NCBI RefSeq assembly: GCF_026229185.1
Contig: NZ_JAGGJA010000014.1
Location: 44,167 to 108,166 of the forward strand
Direction: 5' to 3'
From: Fodinibius salsisoli
GTDB taxonomy: Bacteria; Bacteroidota; Rhodothermia; Balneolales; Balneolaceae
DNA length: 64,000 nt
A model generated the notes under the pieces. It was not told the origin of the DNA. It searched no databases and saw only the letters and a program-made list of their open reading frames with translations. The position numbers and the translations under genes were made by a program. Numbering within the stretch: position 1 is the stretch's first letter; the number at the start of each line of letters is the position of its first letter. This document shows positions 27,996-36,701 of this stretch, one piece after another.

Positions 27996-29330
27996 ATGAA
28001 ACTTCGAAAACCATTATCTCTTCTCATTCTGGCGTTTGTCATTACGTCAGTGAATCTATATTCTTGTAAAGATTTTAATGATGTAACCTTTGAAGCGGAA
28101 AGTGGCAGTGCTGACTTTACAACGGTCGCAGCGGTAGGCAACAGCCTGACTGCTGGCTTTCAAAGCAGTGCCCTATATAATACGGGCCAGCGGTATTCGT
28201 TTCCTTCCCTGGTAGCGGGACAGGTTGAGTCTGTTCAAAATTTTGAGCAACCCCTTATCAGCGATCCCGGAATTGGTGGCCGGTTAGAACTCGACAGCTC
28301 TCTTCCTCCTACTGATCCGAGCAATACGCCCGTGCCAACCGATGAACAAGGCCAACCCATCAACGCCGATCTCGACCGTCCTTACAACAATCTCGGTGTC
28401 CCGGGAAGTATCTTAGCTGATTTTACCGGCCAGGATTTACCGGGAGCGCCCTACTCGGCCCGCAGAGGTAACAATCCGTTTTTTGATATTGTTCTTCGAG
28501 ATATGGGAGCAACCCAAGCGGAACAGCTGGCCGCCCTTAATCCAACATTTGTTATGTTTTGGCTGGGCAATAATGATATCCTGCGGTATGTAACCAGCGG
28601 TGGAACCGAAAACTACCTTCCCCCTGAGAACTTCCAGCAACTTTACCAGGCTTCCATGCAAGCCCTCGCACAAACCGAAGCCGGGGCTGCCCTGTTTAAT
28701 ATCCCTGATGTGGCCAGTATTCCGTATGTATTCCTGGTGAGGCAACGACTCGTACAGCAAGGGGCTATTACTTTTGATGAAGCTACGGGAACGTACCAAT
28801 TGGTTACCCCTCAGGGAAATCTACCTATTTATATTGAAACCTCCGAGGCTCCTCGTGTTATGCAACAAAATGATTTTCTGTTGCTCCCCTCATCCAGTTA
28901 TTTCGCTGGTATACAAAGTGGGAATAACCCTCCGCCTGTAAGCCCGTTAAATCCCATCCCGAACAATCTTGTGCTCGATGGCCCCATTACTTCCCCTCCT
29001 ACGGGTGCGTCTGAATTTGCGCAGGCCCGTGGGGTCGTGCAGCAATACAATAATATCATTGCCTCAGCAGCATCAAGCAATGGATACGCCTTGGTTGATA
29101 TCAATGCAAGGTTTAGCCAGATACTTGCAGAAGGTGGAGTCACCATTGGTGGCGAAACACTGCGGCCCGTTCCAGGCGAATTGTTTAGCTTTGACGGTGT
29201 ACACCCGAGTAACCAAGGGCATGGAGTTGTTGCCAACGCTGCCATTAATGCTATCAATAATACATTTAATGCTAATATTCAGACTATAGATATCAGTACT
29301 ATTCCTCGTGGAATCCCGGTGACAAATTAA
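27996..29330 (+). CDS. SGNH/GDSL-type hydrolase lipoprotein
   Basis: A 444-residue predicted lipoprotein esterase. The signal segment ends in NLYSC (lipidated Cys near residue 24). Block I of the SGNH family is AAVGNSLTAGF (about 45-55) with the nucleophile Ser; block III is WLGNNDIL (Asn near residue 192); block V is FDGVHPSNQGHG near the C-terminus with the catalytic Asp and His. The spacing of about 140 residues between blocks I and III is longer than in small members of the family, reflecting Pro/Asp-rich insertions. It follows the FadL-type porin gene by 19 bases and ends at a strong terminator. Confidence 0.88.
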   Translation: MKLRKPLSLLILAFVITSVNLYSCKDFNDVTFEAESGSADFTTVAAVGNSLTAGFQSSALYNTGQRYSFPSLVAGQVESVQNFEQPLISDPGIGGRLELDSSLPPTDPSNTPVPTDEQGQPINADLDRPYNNLGVPGSILADFTGQDLPGAPYSARRGNNPFFDIVLRDMGATQAEQLAALNPTFVMFWLGNNDILRYVTSGGTENYLPPENFQQLYQASMQALAQTEAGAALFNIPDVASIPYVFLVRQRLVQQGAITFDEATGTYQLVTPQGNLPIYIETSEAPRVMQQNDFLLLPSSSYFAGIQSGNNPPPVSPLNPIPNNLVLDGPITSPPTGASEFAQARGVVQQYNNIIASAASSNGYALVDINARFSQILAEGGVTIGGETLRPVPGELFSFDGVHPSNQGHGVVANAAINAINNTFNANIQTIDISTIPRGIPVTN

Positions 29331-29352
29331 AAAAGTCGCTATTTATTTTATT

Positions 29353-29381
29353 GGAGTCACCATATGGTGGCTCCTTTTTTT
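29353..29381 (+). terminator. Rho-independent terminator after the hydrolase gene
   Basis: GGAGTCACC (29353-29361) and GGTGGCTCC (29366-29374) form a 9-bp stem with one G-T pair around ATAT, followed by seven T's. It ends the fadL-hydrolase transcript. Confidence 0.92.
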
Positions 29382-29484
29382 ATCTCATAGAACTTAACAA
29401 GATTTTTAATTTTCCATTTCAAAGTTACATCGGATATTTTTATATTCGTTTAGATTGAGTTTAAATTGAAGTAAGCACCTACAC

Positions 29485-29703
29485 ATGCATCCATTAAATA
29501 CTACCGAAGCCGGAGAACAAATTAACATCCAGTGTTTAGGGTGTAATTGCCAGGATGCCTGTCGACTTCGTGAATTAGGATGTATTGAAGGTGTCAAGGG
29601 TAAAATCATTTCCAATAACTCCAACATTGTCTTACAGATCGGCGAATCTCGCCTGGCGATCAGCGAAGAGCTAGCCCGAACCATCCTGGTAAGTCTCAAA
29701 TAG
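29485..29703 (+). CDS. FeoA-domain protein with N-terminal cysteine cluster
   Basis: A 72-residue SH3-like FeoA protein, first gene of the ferrous iron locus. The FeoA fold is recognised from RLRELGCIEGVKGKIISNNSNIVLQIGESRLAIS. Five cysteines occur at residues 17, 20, 22, 26 and 33 (C-x2-C-x-C-x3-C-x6-C), unusual for FeoA and suggestive of metal or Fe-S binding. It precedes a second, cysteine-free FeoA by 17 bases. It may sense iron status or modulate FeoB, but no such role is shown. Confidence 0.82.
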   Translation: MHPLNTTEAGEQINIQCLGCNCQDACRLRELGCIEGVKGKIISNNSNIVLQIGESRLAISEELARTILVSLK

Positions 29704-29720
29704 TTGTACACTCCCCTCTT

Positions 29721-29939
29721 ATGAGTATTCTCCTTTCAGAACAGAAACAGAACGGCAAAAAAACGATTGCAGATGTAACAGGCCCAAAGGCGGCTCGTCT
29801 GCTGGAAATGGGACTCTTACCCGGAACGACGGTCGAAGTCATCCGGAGTGCTCCCCTGGGCTTTCCCATCGAAATAAAAGTACGAGGCTATTTATTGACC
29901 CTTCGTAAAGAAGAAGCTGAATGTATAGAAATTGAATGA
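29721..29939 (+). CDS. feoA: FeoA ferrous iron transport protein
   Basis: A 72-residue SH3-like FeoA protein thought to act with FeoB at the cytoplasmic face of the membrane. Typical motifs: AARLLEMGLLPGTTVEVI and APLGFPIEIKVRGYLLTLRKEEAECIEI. The stop overlaps the FeoB start by four bases (ATGA), so the two are translationally coupled. Unlike the FeoA protein just upstream, it has a single cysteine near the C-terminus. Confidence 0.93.
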   Translation: MSILLSEQKQNGKKTIADVTGPKAARLLEMGLLPGTTVEVIRSAPLGFPIEIKVRGYLLTLRKEEAECIEIE

Positions 29940-32101
29940 GCGATATCTTGAAGAACCAACCACTCACCATTGCTTTAGTTGGAAATCCTAATACCGGCAA
30001 ATCTACCCTCTTTAATGCTCTCACAGGGCTTAAACAAAAGGTAGGAAATTATCCCGGAGTTACGGTTGAACGTAAAACCGGCTCTGTAGAAATTGACGGC
30101 ACCCGGCATAAAATCATTGATCTGCCGGGTACCTATAGCCTGAACCATAAAAAGGTTGACGAACGCATTGCTTACCAGACCCTGATCGGCGAATATGAAT
30201 ACGAGGAAACGCCCGACTTGGCAGTGCTGGTACTTGATTCCACCAACCTCGATCGTAATATGTACCTGGCCACCCAGGTTATGGACCTTGAAATTCCCAT
30301 GATTGTCTTGCTCAATATGAGCGACTTAGCAGAAGAGCGGGGCATTGAAGTGGATACGAATACTATCCAGAAACGACTGGGAGTTCCTGTGCTACCCATT
30401 GTTGCCAAAGATAAAGGCGACATCCAAAACGTTCGACAAGCAATTGCTGATCATGATCTGGAGGCACCCAAGCCGCTAAGCTGGAAACCTCAGCAACCGC
30501 TCGCTGAAGCCATCACCCTTATTACAGATGAATGGCTCCATCCGCATACCGATCTGCCGGACCGTGCTCATCCAATTGAAGCACTGCGCTTAATCAGTAA
30601 CAACCAAGTCTCGGATGATTTCAAAAATCATCCCCGCCGAGAAGTAGCCGAAGAAATTATAGCCAAGGCTCAATCTCAACTCGAAGATGCAGGAGAGAAT
30701 CCGACCGCAGTTGAAGTGATGGCCCGGTACAAGTTTATTGAACAGTGTACCAGTAATGGTAACGGCAACCATCGGCAAGAAGAGTCGGAAACGCTGAGCG
30801 ATAAAATTGATGCTGTGGTCACCCACAAGTTCCTGGGACCCGTCATTCTGGTTGCTATCCTGCTGCTAATGTTCCAGGCCATATTTTCCTGGGCTGAGCC
30901 CTTCATGAACCTTATTGACCTGTTTTTTGTACAGGCCGGGAATACTGTAGCCGAAACGTTACCGCCGGGTATTCTAAATGATTTACTGGTAGAAGGTATC
31001 ATTGCTGGATTGGGAGGGGTCGTAATCTTCTTGCCGCAAATAATGTTTCTCTTTTTCTTTATCTCCATACTGGAAGGTACGGGATATATGGCACGCGCTG
31101 CTTTCGTGATGGATGGTTTCATGACACGTATTGGCCTGCATGGTCGATCGGTTGTGCCACTCATGTCTGGTTTTGCCTGCGCAGTTCCCGGCATTATGGC
31201 TGCACGTACTATCGAAAGCTGGAGTGACCGGTTGATTACCATCATGGTGCTCCCCTTTATGGCCTGCTCAGCCCGACTCCCGGTATATGCCCTGATGATC
31301 TCTGCCTTTGTTCCCAATGAAAATGCTTTTGGGTTTATTTCGATGCAGGGCCTAACCTTTTTCGGACTATATATTTTTGGTATTGTGATGGCTATCCTGG
31401 CTGCCTGGGTCATGAAAATGTTCTTCACAGATGGCGAATCCACGCCCTTCATGATGGAGCTACCCAGCTATAAAATGCCAAAATGGTCAGCTGTTTTTTA
31501 CAATATGTTTGAAAGAGGCTGGATCTTTGTCAAAGAAGCCGGTAAAATTATTATGGCTATTTCCATTGTACTCTGGTTCCTGGCTTCTTATCCCAAAGTT
31601 GAAGTTCCCGATAGTATCACCAATAGTACAACTACCACTGAAGCATCCTTTAATGCTCAGGAATCTGCCTCTTCGTATAAATTAAAGCACAGCTATGCCG
31701 GACAGATTGGCCAATTCATTGAGCCCGTCATCAAACCGCTCGGCTTTGACTGGAAAATAGGTATCGGCCTCATTACCTCTTTTGCAGCTCGCGAAGTGAT
31801 GGTTGGTACCTTAAATACTATTTACAGCGTTGGAGAAAGTGGCGGAAATACTACCACTTTAAAACAAAAACTGATTAACGATAAAGATCCGGATACCGGT
31901 GAAGCTGTTTTCTCAACGCTTTCAGCTATTTCACTTATGGTCTTCTTTGCCTTGGCTATGCAATGCATGAGTACCCTGGCCATTGTACGCCGCGAGACGA
32001 ACTCTTGGAAGTGGCCTGCTATTATGTTTATATATATGACTGCCTTGGCTTATATTTGTTCTCTGGTTGTCTATCAGGGTGGACAAGCCTTAGGATGGTA
32101 A
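29936..32101 (+). CDS. feoB: Ferrous iron transporter FeoB
   Basis: The main Fe2+ permease of the inner membrane. The N-terminal G-domain carries G1 GNPNTGKS (16-23), DLPGTYSL (G3, near residue 63) and NMSD (G4, near 125). A helical guanine-dissociation-inhibitor-like region follows, then the membrane domain from about residue 290 with two Gate motifs, including CAVPGIMAARTIES and CSARLPVY. A second half begins near ITSFAAREVMVGTLNTIY. The length of 721 residues is normal. It is coupled to feoA and followed by a Cys-rich peptide gene, an arrangement seen in other Feo loci. Confidence 0.96.
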   Translation: MSDILKNQPLTIALVGNPNTGKSTLFNALTGLKQKVGNYPGVTVERKTGSVEIDGTRHKIIDLPGTYSLNHKKVDERIAYQTLIGEYEYEETPDLAVLVLDSTNLDRNMYLATQVMDLEIPMIVLLNMSDLAEERGIEVDTNTIQKRLGVPVLPIVAKDKGDIQNVRQAIADHDLEAPKPLSWKPQQPLAEAITLITDEWLHPHTDLPDRAHPIEALRLISNNQVSDDFKNHPRREVAEEIIAKAQSQLEDAGENPTAVEVMARYKFIEQCTSNGNGNHRQEESETLSDKIDAVVTHKFLGPVILVAILLLMFQAIFSWAEPFMNLIDLFFVQAGNTVAETLPPGILNDLLVEGIIAGLGGVVIFLPQIMFLFFFISILEGTGYMARAAFVMDGFMTRIGLHGRSVVPLMSGFACAVPGIMAARTIESWSDRLITIMVLPFMACSARLPVYALMISAFVPNENAFGFISMQGLTFFGLYIFGIVMAILAAWVMKMFFTDGESTPFMMELPSYKMPKWSAVFYNMFERGWIFVKEAGKIIMAISIVLWFLASYPKVEVPDSITNSTTTTEASFNAQESASSYKLKHSYAGQIGQFIEPVIKPLGFDWKIGIGLITSFAAREVMVGTLNTIYSVGESGGNTTTLKQKLINDKDPDTGEAVFSTLSAISLMVFFALAMQCMSTLAIVRRETNSWKWPAIMFIYMTALAYICSLVVYQGGQALGW

Positions 32102-32128
32102 TTTAATCCAATTCAAGTTCTTGGTATT

Positions 32129-32263
32129 ATGCAGACGTTTATCGCATTCGGATTGTTAATTGTAGCCGGAGCTTTTTTAAGCTGGAACTTTATCGGAAAG
32201 AAGTTCAAAACCTCTTCTGATAAAAGCGGCGAGGATTGCGGTCCGGATTGTAAGTGTTCATAA
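32129..32263 (+). CDS. FeoB-associated Cys-rich membrane peptide
   Basis: A 44-residue peptide encoded 27 bases after feoB. It has one transmembrane helix (FIAFGLLIVAGAFLSWNFIG, about residues 4-23), a basic stop-transfer stretch KKFK and a cysteine-rich tail, CGPDCKC, at residues 37-43. This layout matches the small Cys-rich proteins found after feoB in many bacteria; they may pass or sense ferrous iron. The start is the first ATG after feoB. Confidence 0.85.
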   Translation: MQTFIAFGLLIVAGAFLSWNFIGKKFKTSSDKSGEDCGPDCKCS

Positions 32264-32355
32264 GCAACACATGTAAATGGATTTCTTTTCGGTTTAATAA
32301 TTCACATTGCCTTCCAGTATTTGTAACTTCCGCTTCATTATAAATCCTTTGATAT

Positions 32356-33195
32356 ATGAGCTTTTTACAAAAACTGGCAAGCGCCATCAGCGATAACCAA
32401 TCCTGCCTGTGCGTGGGGTTAGATCCTAACCTCGACCTTCTTCCAACTGATGTTCAAGAACTGGATAAATCTGACGTGCAGAAGGTAGAACGGTTTCTTA
32501 AAACGGTTATTGAAGTTACGCAGGATCATTGCGCCGCTTATAAGCCTAATCTTGGTTTTTTTGAAGCACTTGGCAGTCAGGGCTGGGAACTTTTTTTTCG
32601 TATTCTGGATGAAATTCCCTCCGATAAAATCATCATCGCTGATGCCAAAAGAGGTGACATCAGTTCCACGGCCGAGCATTATTCCAAGGCATTTTTTGAG
32701 CAAACAGAAGTCGATGCCATTACTTTAAATCCACTGATGGGTTTTGAAACCCTGGAGCCCTTTTTAGCCGATAAAGATAAAGGCATTTACACATTGGCCC
32801 TCACCTCTAATCCCGGGGCGGCAGACCTGCTTCTTCAGAAGCTATCTTCCGGCCAGACAATATCGAGCTATATCGCTCAGCAGCTCAGCTATAAACAAGA
32901 AAATAGTGAAGGGGCCATTGGTATGGTTGTAGGGGCTACACAGGCAGAAGACTTACGGCCGGTTATCACTGAATTCTCGGAGGCTCCTCTTCTTATTCCC
33001 GGTGTTGGCAAGCAGGGGGGATCTATTACCGCGCTGGCTGATGCTTTGGATGACCACTTGGGTCTCCCGCTTATCAACTCCAGCCGAAGTATCATTTATG
33101 CCGGTAATGATACTTCTCATTGGGAACAAGCCGTCTCGGAATCAGCAGAACAATTAACGCATCAATTAAGGCCCATTACAAAGAAGTATGTCTAA
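32356..33195 (+). CDS. pyrF: Orotidine 5'-phosphate decarboxylase (subfamily 2)
   Basis: The enzyme makes UMP from OMP, the last step of pyrimidine synthesis. The catalytic lysine signature IIADAKRGDISSTAEHYSK is at about residues 93-111, and VGLDPNLD near residue 18 is typical of the type 2 (about 275-residue) family. The later VTLNPLMGF-type block reads AITLNPLMGFETLEPFL. The stop overlaps the rnhA start by eight bases, implying translational coupling with that gene. Confidence 0.95.
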   Translation: MSFLQKLASAISDNQSCLCVGLDPNLDLLPTDVQELDKSDVQKVERFLKTVIEVTQDHCAAYKPNLGFFEALGSQGWELFFRILDEIPSDKIIIADAKRGDISSTAEHYSKAFFEQTEVDAITLNPLMGFETLEPFLADKDKGIYTLALTSNPGAADLLLQKLSSGQTISSYIAQQLSYKQENSEGAIGMVVGATQAEDLRPVITEFSEAPLLIPGVGKQGGSITALADALDDHLGLPLINSSRSIIYAGNDTSHWEQAVSESAEQLTHQLRPITKKYV

Positions 33196-33634
33196 CAAGA
33201 AGACGGTGATTGTATTTACGGATGGAGCCTGCAGTGGGAATCCGGGTCCCGGTGGTTGGGGCGCACTCCTGCAGTGGAATGGCAAGGAAAAAGAAATTAC
33301 CGGCGGCGCTCCTGAAACGACGAATAACCGCATGGAGATGCGCGCTATCATTGAAGCACTAAAGGCTATAAATCAACCCTGCCGTATTAAAGTTCACAGC
33401 GACAGCGCACTGATTGTCAATGCTTTTAACAAAGGCTGGGTCAATGGATGGGTGAAACGAGGCTGGAAGAAATCCAATAAAAAACCGGTCAAAAACCGAG
33501 ACCTTTGGGAAGCAATGCTTAATGCTATGAAACCGCATGACGTTCAATTTATCAAAGTCAAAGGCCACTCCGATAATGAACGCAACAATCGGGTTGATCG
33601 ACTGGCCGTAGAGGCTTCTAAAAAGTTTCAGTAA
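33188..33634 (+). CDS. rnhA: Ribonuclease HI
   Basis: This enzyme degrades the RNA strand of RNA-DNA hybrids. The four catalytic carboxylates are in place: Asp in FTDGACSGNPG (near residue 10), Glu in NRMEMRAIIEAL (near 49), Asp in HSDSALIVNA (near 71) and the last Asp in NNRVDRLAVEA (near 137). KGHSDN carries the conserved His. Length is 148 residues. Translation is coupled to pyrF by overlap. It converges with tsaD; the 119-base gap holds a small CCCGA/TCGGG hairpin without a T-run. Confidence 0.95.
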   Translation: MSNKKTVIVFTDGACSGNPGPGGWGALLQWNGKEKEITGGAPETTNNRMEMRAIIEALKAINQPCRIKVHSDSALIVNAFNKGWVNGWVKRGWKKSNKKPVKNRDLWEAMLNAMKPHDVQFIKVKGHSDNERNNRVDRLAVEASKKFQ

Positions 33635-33753
33635 ACAGCAAGAAGTGTTGTGTAGGAGACTTTGCAAAACTACACCATCCCGAAAATGATCGGGGCAGGC
33701 TTTGTCATTCTCAACAAAGTTCAGGCAGATCCCCCCCCTCTTTTTACTTACGA

Positions 33754-34752
33754 CTATTTGCTTGCCAAATTGGCGAAGGGCTTCAAGTTCATATCTGCGA
33801 ACTGATTGCGTTGGGCCATCATATAGCCGGTAATGGCAATCATAGCAGCGTTATCGGTACAGTAGGCTAATTGGGGTATGTGTAATTGGCACCCCCTCTC
33901 TTTAGCAAGTGTTTGGGCCTTTTGACGCAGCATTGAATTTGCTGACACCCCGCCAGCAAGCACAATCGTGTCAACCTCCGTGTGTTCTATGGCATTAGCC
34001 AGCTTCTTGACCAAGACTTCTGTTATAGCTCTTGAAACACTGGCACAAACATCATCCAGATGGTCTTCAAGGAACCCAGCCTGATCATCCTGGTCTTCCA
34101 GATAATACATCACCGATGTTTTGAGGCCGGAAAAGCTGAACTCAAAGTCGTTGTCCAGCATGGCTTGGGGGAAATCATGAAACATGGTATCTCCTTCTTT
34201 CGCCCGCTGATCAATAACGGGACCCGCCGGATACGGAAGTCCTAATATTTTACCGATCTTATCAAAGGCTTCGCCGGCAGCATCATCGCGCGTTTCGCCC
34301 AGCAAGGTATGATCAAATGGCCCCTTGACGTGCACCAGCTGGGTATGTCCCCCTGAAACCGTCAAAGAAACAAAGGGATAATTGGGTTGGCCTTCAATGA
34401 AATTAGCGTAGATATGGGCATCCATATGATTGACGCCAACCAATGGAATATCCCTGGAGAGACAGAGTCCCTTAGCGAAACAGAGTCCTACCAGCAACGA
34501 ACCCATCAATCCCGGCCCCTGCGTTACTGCAACTGCATCAATGGCTTGCAGTGAGGTGTCGGCCTCGGTTAATGCTTGTTCTATGGTCCTCCAAATGGTC
34601 TTGTGGTGAGCGCGTGAAGCCAACTCGGGGACGACTCCGCCATACTGTTCATGCACGGCCTGAGAGGCAATTATATTTGATCTAAGCCCCTCATCAGTAT
34701 AGACCGCTGCCGCTGTTTCATCACAAGAAGATTCAATACCTAAGATATTCAT
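33754..34752 (-). CDS. tsaD: tRNA threonylcarbamoyladenosine transferase TsaD
   Basis: TsaD transfers the threonylcarbamoyl group to A37 of tRNAs reading ANN codons. The N-terminal ILGIESSCDETAAAVYTD is at residues 3-20. NHMDAHIYAN carries the metal-binding HxxxH pair, and the ATP-site blocks TVSGGHTQLVHV, GETRDDAAGEAFDKIGK and LAGGVSANSMLR are all present. Length is 332 residues, normal. It is a single gene, convergent with rnhA. Confidence 0.96.
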   Translation of the reverse strand: MNILGIESSCDETAAAVYTDEGLRSNIIASQAVHEQYGGVVPELASRAHHKTIWRTIEQALTEADTSLQAIDAVAVTQGPGLMGSLLVGLCFAKGLCLSRDIPLVGVNHMDAHIYANFIEGQPNYPFVSLTVSGGHTQLVHVKGPFDHTLLGETRDDAAGEAFDKIGKILGLPYPAGPVIDQRAKEGDTMFHDFPQAMLDNDFEFSFSGLKTSVMYYLEDQDDQAGFLEDHLDDVCASVSRAITEVLVKKLANAIEHTEVDTIVLAGGVSANSMLRQKAQTLAKERGCQLHIPQLAYCTDNAAMIAITGYMMAQRNQFADMNLKPFANLASK

Positions 34753-34755
34753 GAA

Positions 34756-34816
34756 ATATTGCGTATCACGTAGTGCGTATTATCTTTATCTGAGATTGAA
34801 AATACGAAATACGCAT
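34756..34816. repeat. Dispersed palindromic element, copy B
   Basis: Contains TATTGCGTATC and a second GTGCGTATTATC, then AATACGAAATACGC, whose reverse complement resembles the first arm. The same words occur at 24850-24908. It fills most of the gap between the tsaD start and the nadA stop. Confidence 0.6.
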
Positions 34817-34858
34817 TAAGCCATAAAAAAGGGTTATACATTTTCGCTCACTGCTAAT

Positions 34859-35800
34859 TTATGCCACACTCAGCATCCTTTCTATTGGCAGGTGGGCACG
34901 CTCGGCTAGTTCTTTGGGCACCTTCACCTCGTGTTGGTTGTACTTGAGGGACTCATACAGTTTTTCGAGCGTAATCATTTTCATGTATTCACAAACCGCA
35001 TTATCATTCGCAGCATGGAATGTTTTATCTGGATTTTCTTTGCGCATCCGGTGCAAGATGCCTGTCTCTGTAGCGACCACAAATTCGTTGGCCTCTGATT
35101 CACTGGCCCGATTCAACATACCGCTGGTAGAGTGGATATGGCCATCATCACAGTCAAAATACATCGCTGATTTCATCATACAAGAAGTGGAGCATCCACA
35201 TTCCGGGTGAATCAATACCTCCGCATCCGGATATTCTTTCTGCTTGTCGTTCAGATTCAGCTCGCCAATTTTTTCGTGCACGTGGCAGGAGCCATCCCAG
35301 ATATTGAGTTCACGTCCGGTTACCATCTCAACATATGAACCCAGAAACTTATCCGGCAAAAATAGCACTTCTTTTTCTTCCGGAATAGATTCTACAATAT
35401 CAACGGCATTGGAGGAGGTACAGCAGTAGTCGCACTCGGCTTTGATAGCTGCGGTCGTGTTAATATAAGTGACTACCACGGCATCGGGATGCTCGGCTTT
35501 CCACTCACGAAGCTGTTCGACCGTGATGCTATCGGCCAGGGAACAGCCTGCATCCAGATCCGGAATCAACACTCTTTTGTCTGGTGAAATAATCGACGCC
35601 GTTTCGGCCATAAAGTGCACGCCACAAAAAACGATAACTTCGGCATCCGTCTCAGCAGCCTGGTGCGAAAGGCCCAGCGAATCGCCTATGTAGTCGGCAA
35701 TATCCTGTACTTCCGGCACCTGGTAGTTATGGGCCAATATAACTGCGTTTCGTTCTTCCTTTAACCGCTTTACTTCGGTTATTAATTCTTGGGTATTCAT
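34859..35800 (-). CDS. nadA: Quinolinate synthase
   Basis: NadA condenses iminoaspartate with dihydroxyacetone phosphate to quinolinate using a [4Fe-4S] cluster. Cluster cysteines can be seen in CDYCCTSSNA (near residue 120) and in HPECGCSTSCMM (about 205). The N-terminal RNAVILAHNYQVPEVQDIAD and GVHFMAETASIISPDK match the family. It is 313 residues long and is the last gene of the nadB-nadC-nadA run. Confidence 0.96.
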   Translation of the reverse strand: MNTQELITEVKRLKEERNAVILAHNYQVPEVQDIADYIGDSLGLSHQAAETDAEVIVFCGVHFMAETASIISPDKRVLIPDLDAGCSLADSITVEQLREWKAEHPDAVVVTYINTTAAIKAECDYCCTSSNAVDIVESIPEEKEVLFLPDKFLGSYVEMVTGRELNIWDGSCHVHEKIGELNLNDKQKEYPDAEVLIHPECGCSTSCMMKSAMYFDCDDGHIHSTSGMLNRASESEANEFVVATETGILHRMRKENPDKTFHAANDNAVCEYMKMITLEKLYESLKYNQHEVKVPKELAERAHLPIERMLSVA

Positions 35801-35830
35801 AAGTTATCCCACAATTTGTATTGTATTCAA

Positions 35831-36697
35831 TTAAGTAAGTTCTTGTAATGTTTGGCTAATATCAAAAGCTTGTACGGAGTGGGTTAGCGCACCCACTGAA
35901 ATACAATCCACGCCTGTTTCGGCAATATCGCGCACATTCGGGAGCGTTACATTACCGGATGCCTCGGTCTTGGCACGGCCTGCAATTGTTTTAACAGCTT
36001 TCCTCATTTCCGCAGGACTCATATTATCAAGCATAATGATATCCGCATCGGAGGCCAGGGCCTCTTGGACCTGCTGAAGTGTTGACGCCTCTACTTCAAC
36101 ATCCAGTTCCGGATAATGATTCCGCACTTTCTGCACGGCCGGTGCAATGCCGCCTGCGGCTATAATGTGATTATCTTTTATCATCGCAAGGTCATAGAGT
36201 CCCATGCGATGATTCTGCCCTCCTCCGGCCTTCACGGCATATTTATCTAACAAGCGTAAACCGGGAGCCGTCTTCCGGGTATCCAAAATTTGGGTATCTA
36301 ACCCCTCCAGCACATCAACAAATTGACGGGTTTTAGTGGCTATGCCCGACATACGCTGGGTAATATTCAAAGCCAGTCTCTCAGCCGTAAGGATGGCGCA
36401 TGCTTTGCCCTTCATGGATACAATTTCTGCGCCCTTCTTGACGGTCTCACCATCTTTCACATGAGGCTCCCACTGAAGCTCCGAATCCAACTTCTTAAAT
36501 ACCTTTTCAGCAATAGATAAGCCTGCAATTATTCCCTCGTCTTTTGTATTCCAAACCGCTGTCGCAGAGGACTGTTCATCAATAATAGCATTGGTGGTTG
36601 CATCACCCGTTCTAATATCTTCCTCAAAGCCCCGGTTTATTAACTCATCAATCATCGCTTCCAGATTGGGGGAAGCCTGGGTTATCTTTGTAGCCAT
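35831..36697 (-). CDS. nadC: Nicotinate-nucleotide pyrophosphorylase (carboxylating)
   Basis: NadC converts quinolinate and PRPP to nicotinate mononucleotide. The core signature DTRKTAPGLRLLDKYAVKAG and GGGQNHRMGLYDLAMIKDNH runs from about residue 136 to 175, with the substrate-binding Arg and Lys residues present. AEVEAST-type text (VEVEASTLQQVQEAL) and DIIMLDNMSP follow. Length is 288 residues. It lies 4 bases after nadB and 30 before nadA on the same strand, so the three form one operon. Confidence 0.96.
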   Translation of the reverse strand: MATKITQASPNLEAMIDELINRGFEEDIRTGDATTNAIIDEQSSATAVWNTKDEGIIAGLSIAEKVFKKLDSELQWEPHVKDGETVKKGAEIVSMKGKACAILTAERLALNITQRMSGIATKTRQFVDVLEGLDTQILDTRKTAPGLRLLDKYAVKAGGGQNHRMGLYDLAMIKDNHIIAAGGIAPAVQKVRNHYPELDVEVEASTLQQVQEALASDADIIMLDNMSPAEMRKAVKTIAGRAKTEASGNVTLPNVRDIAETGVDCISVGALTHSVQAFDISQTLQELT

Positions 36698-36701
36698 AAT
36701 T

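Noticed and set aside
30676..31452. Long open frame of 258 codons on the minus strand inside feoB
   Set aside because: It is fully antisense to the well-supported FeoB coding sequence and its translation is rich in Ile/Arg/Ser without any domain.
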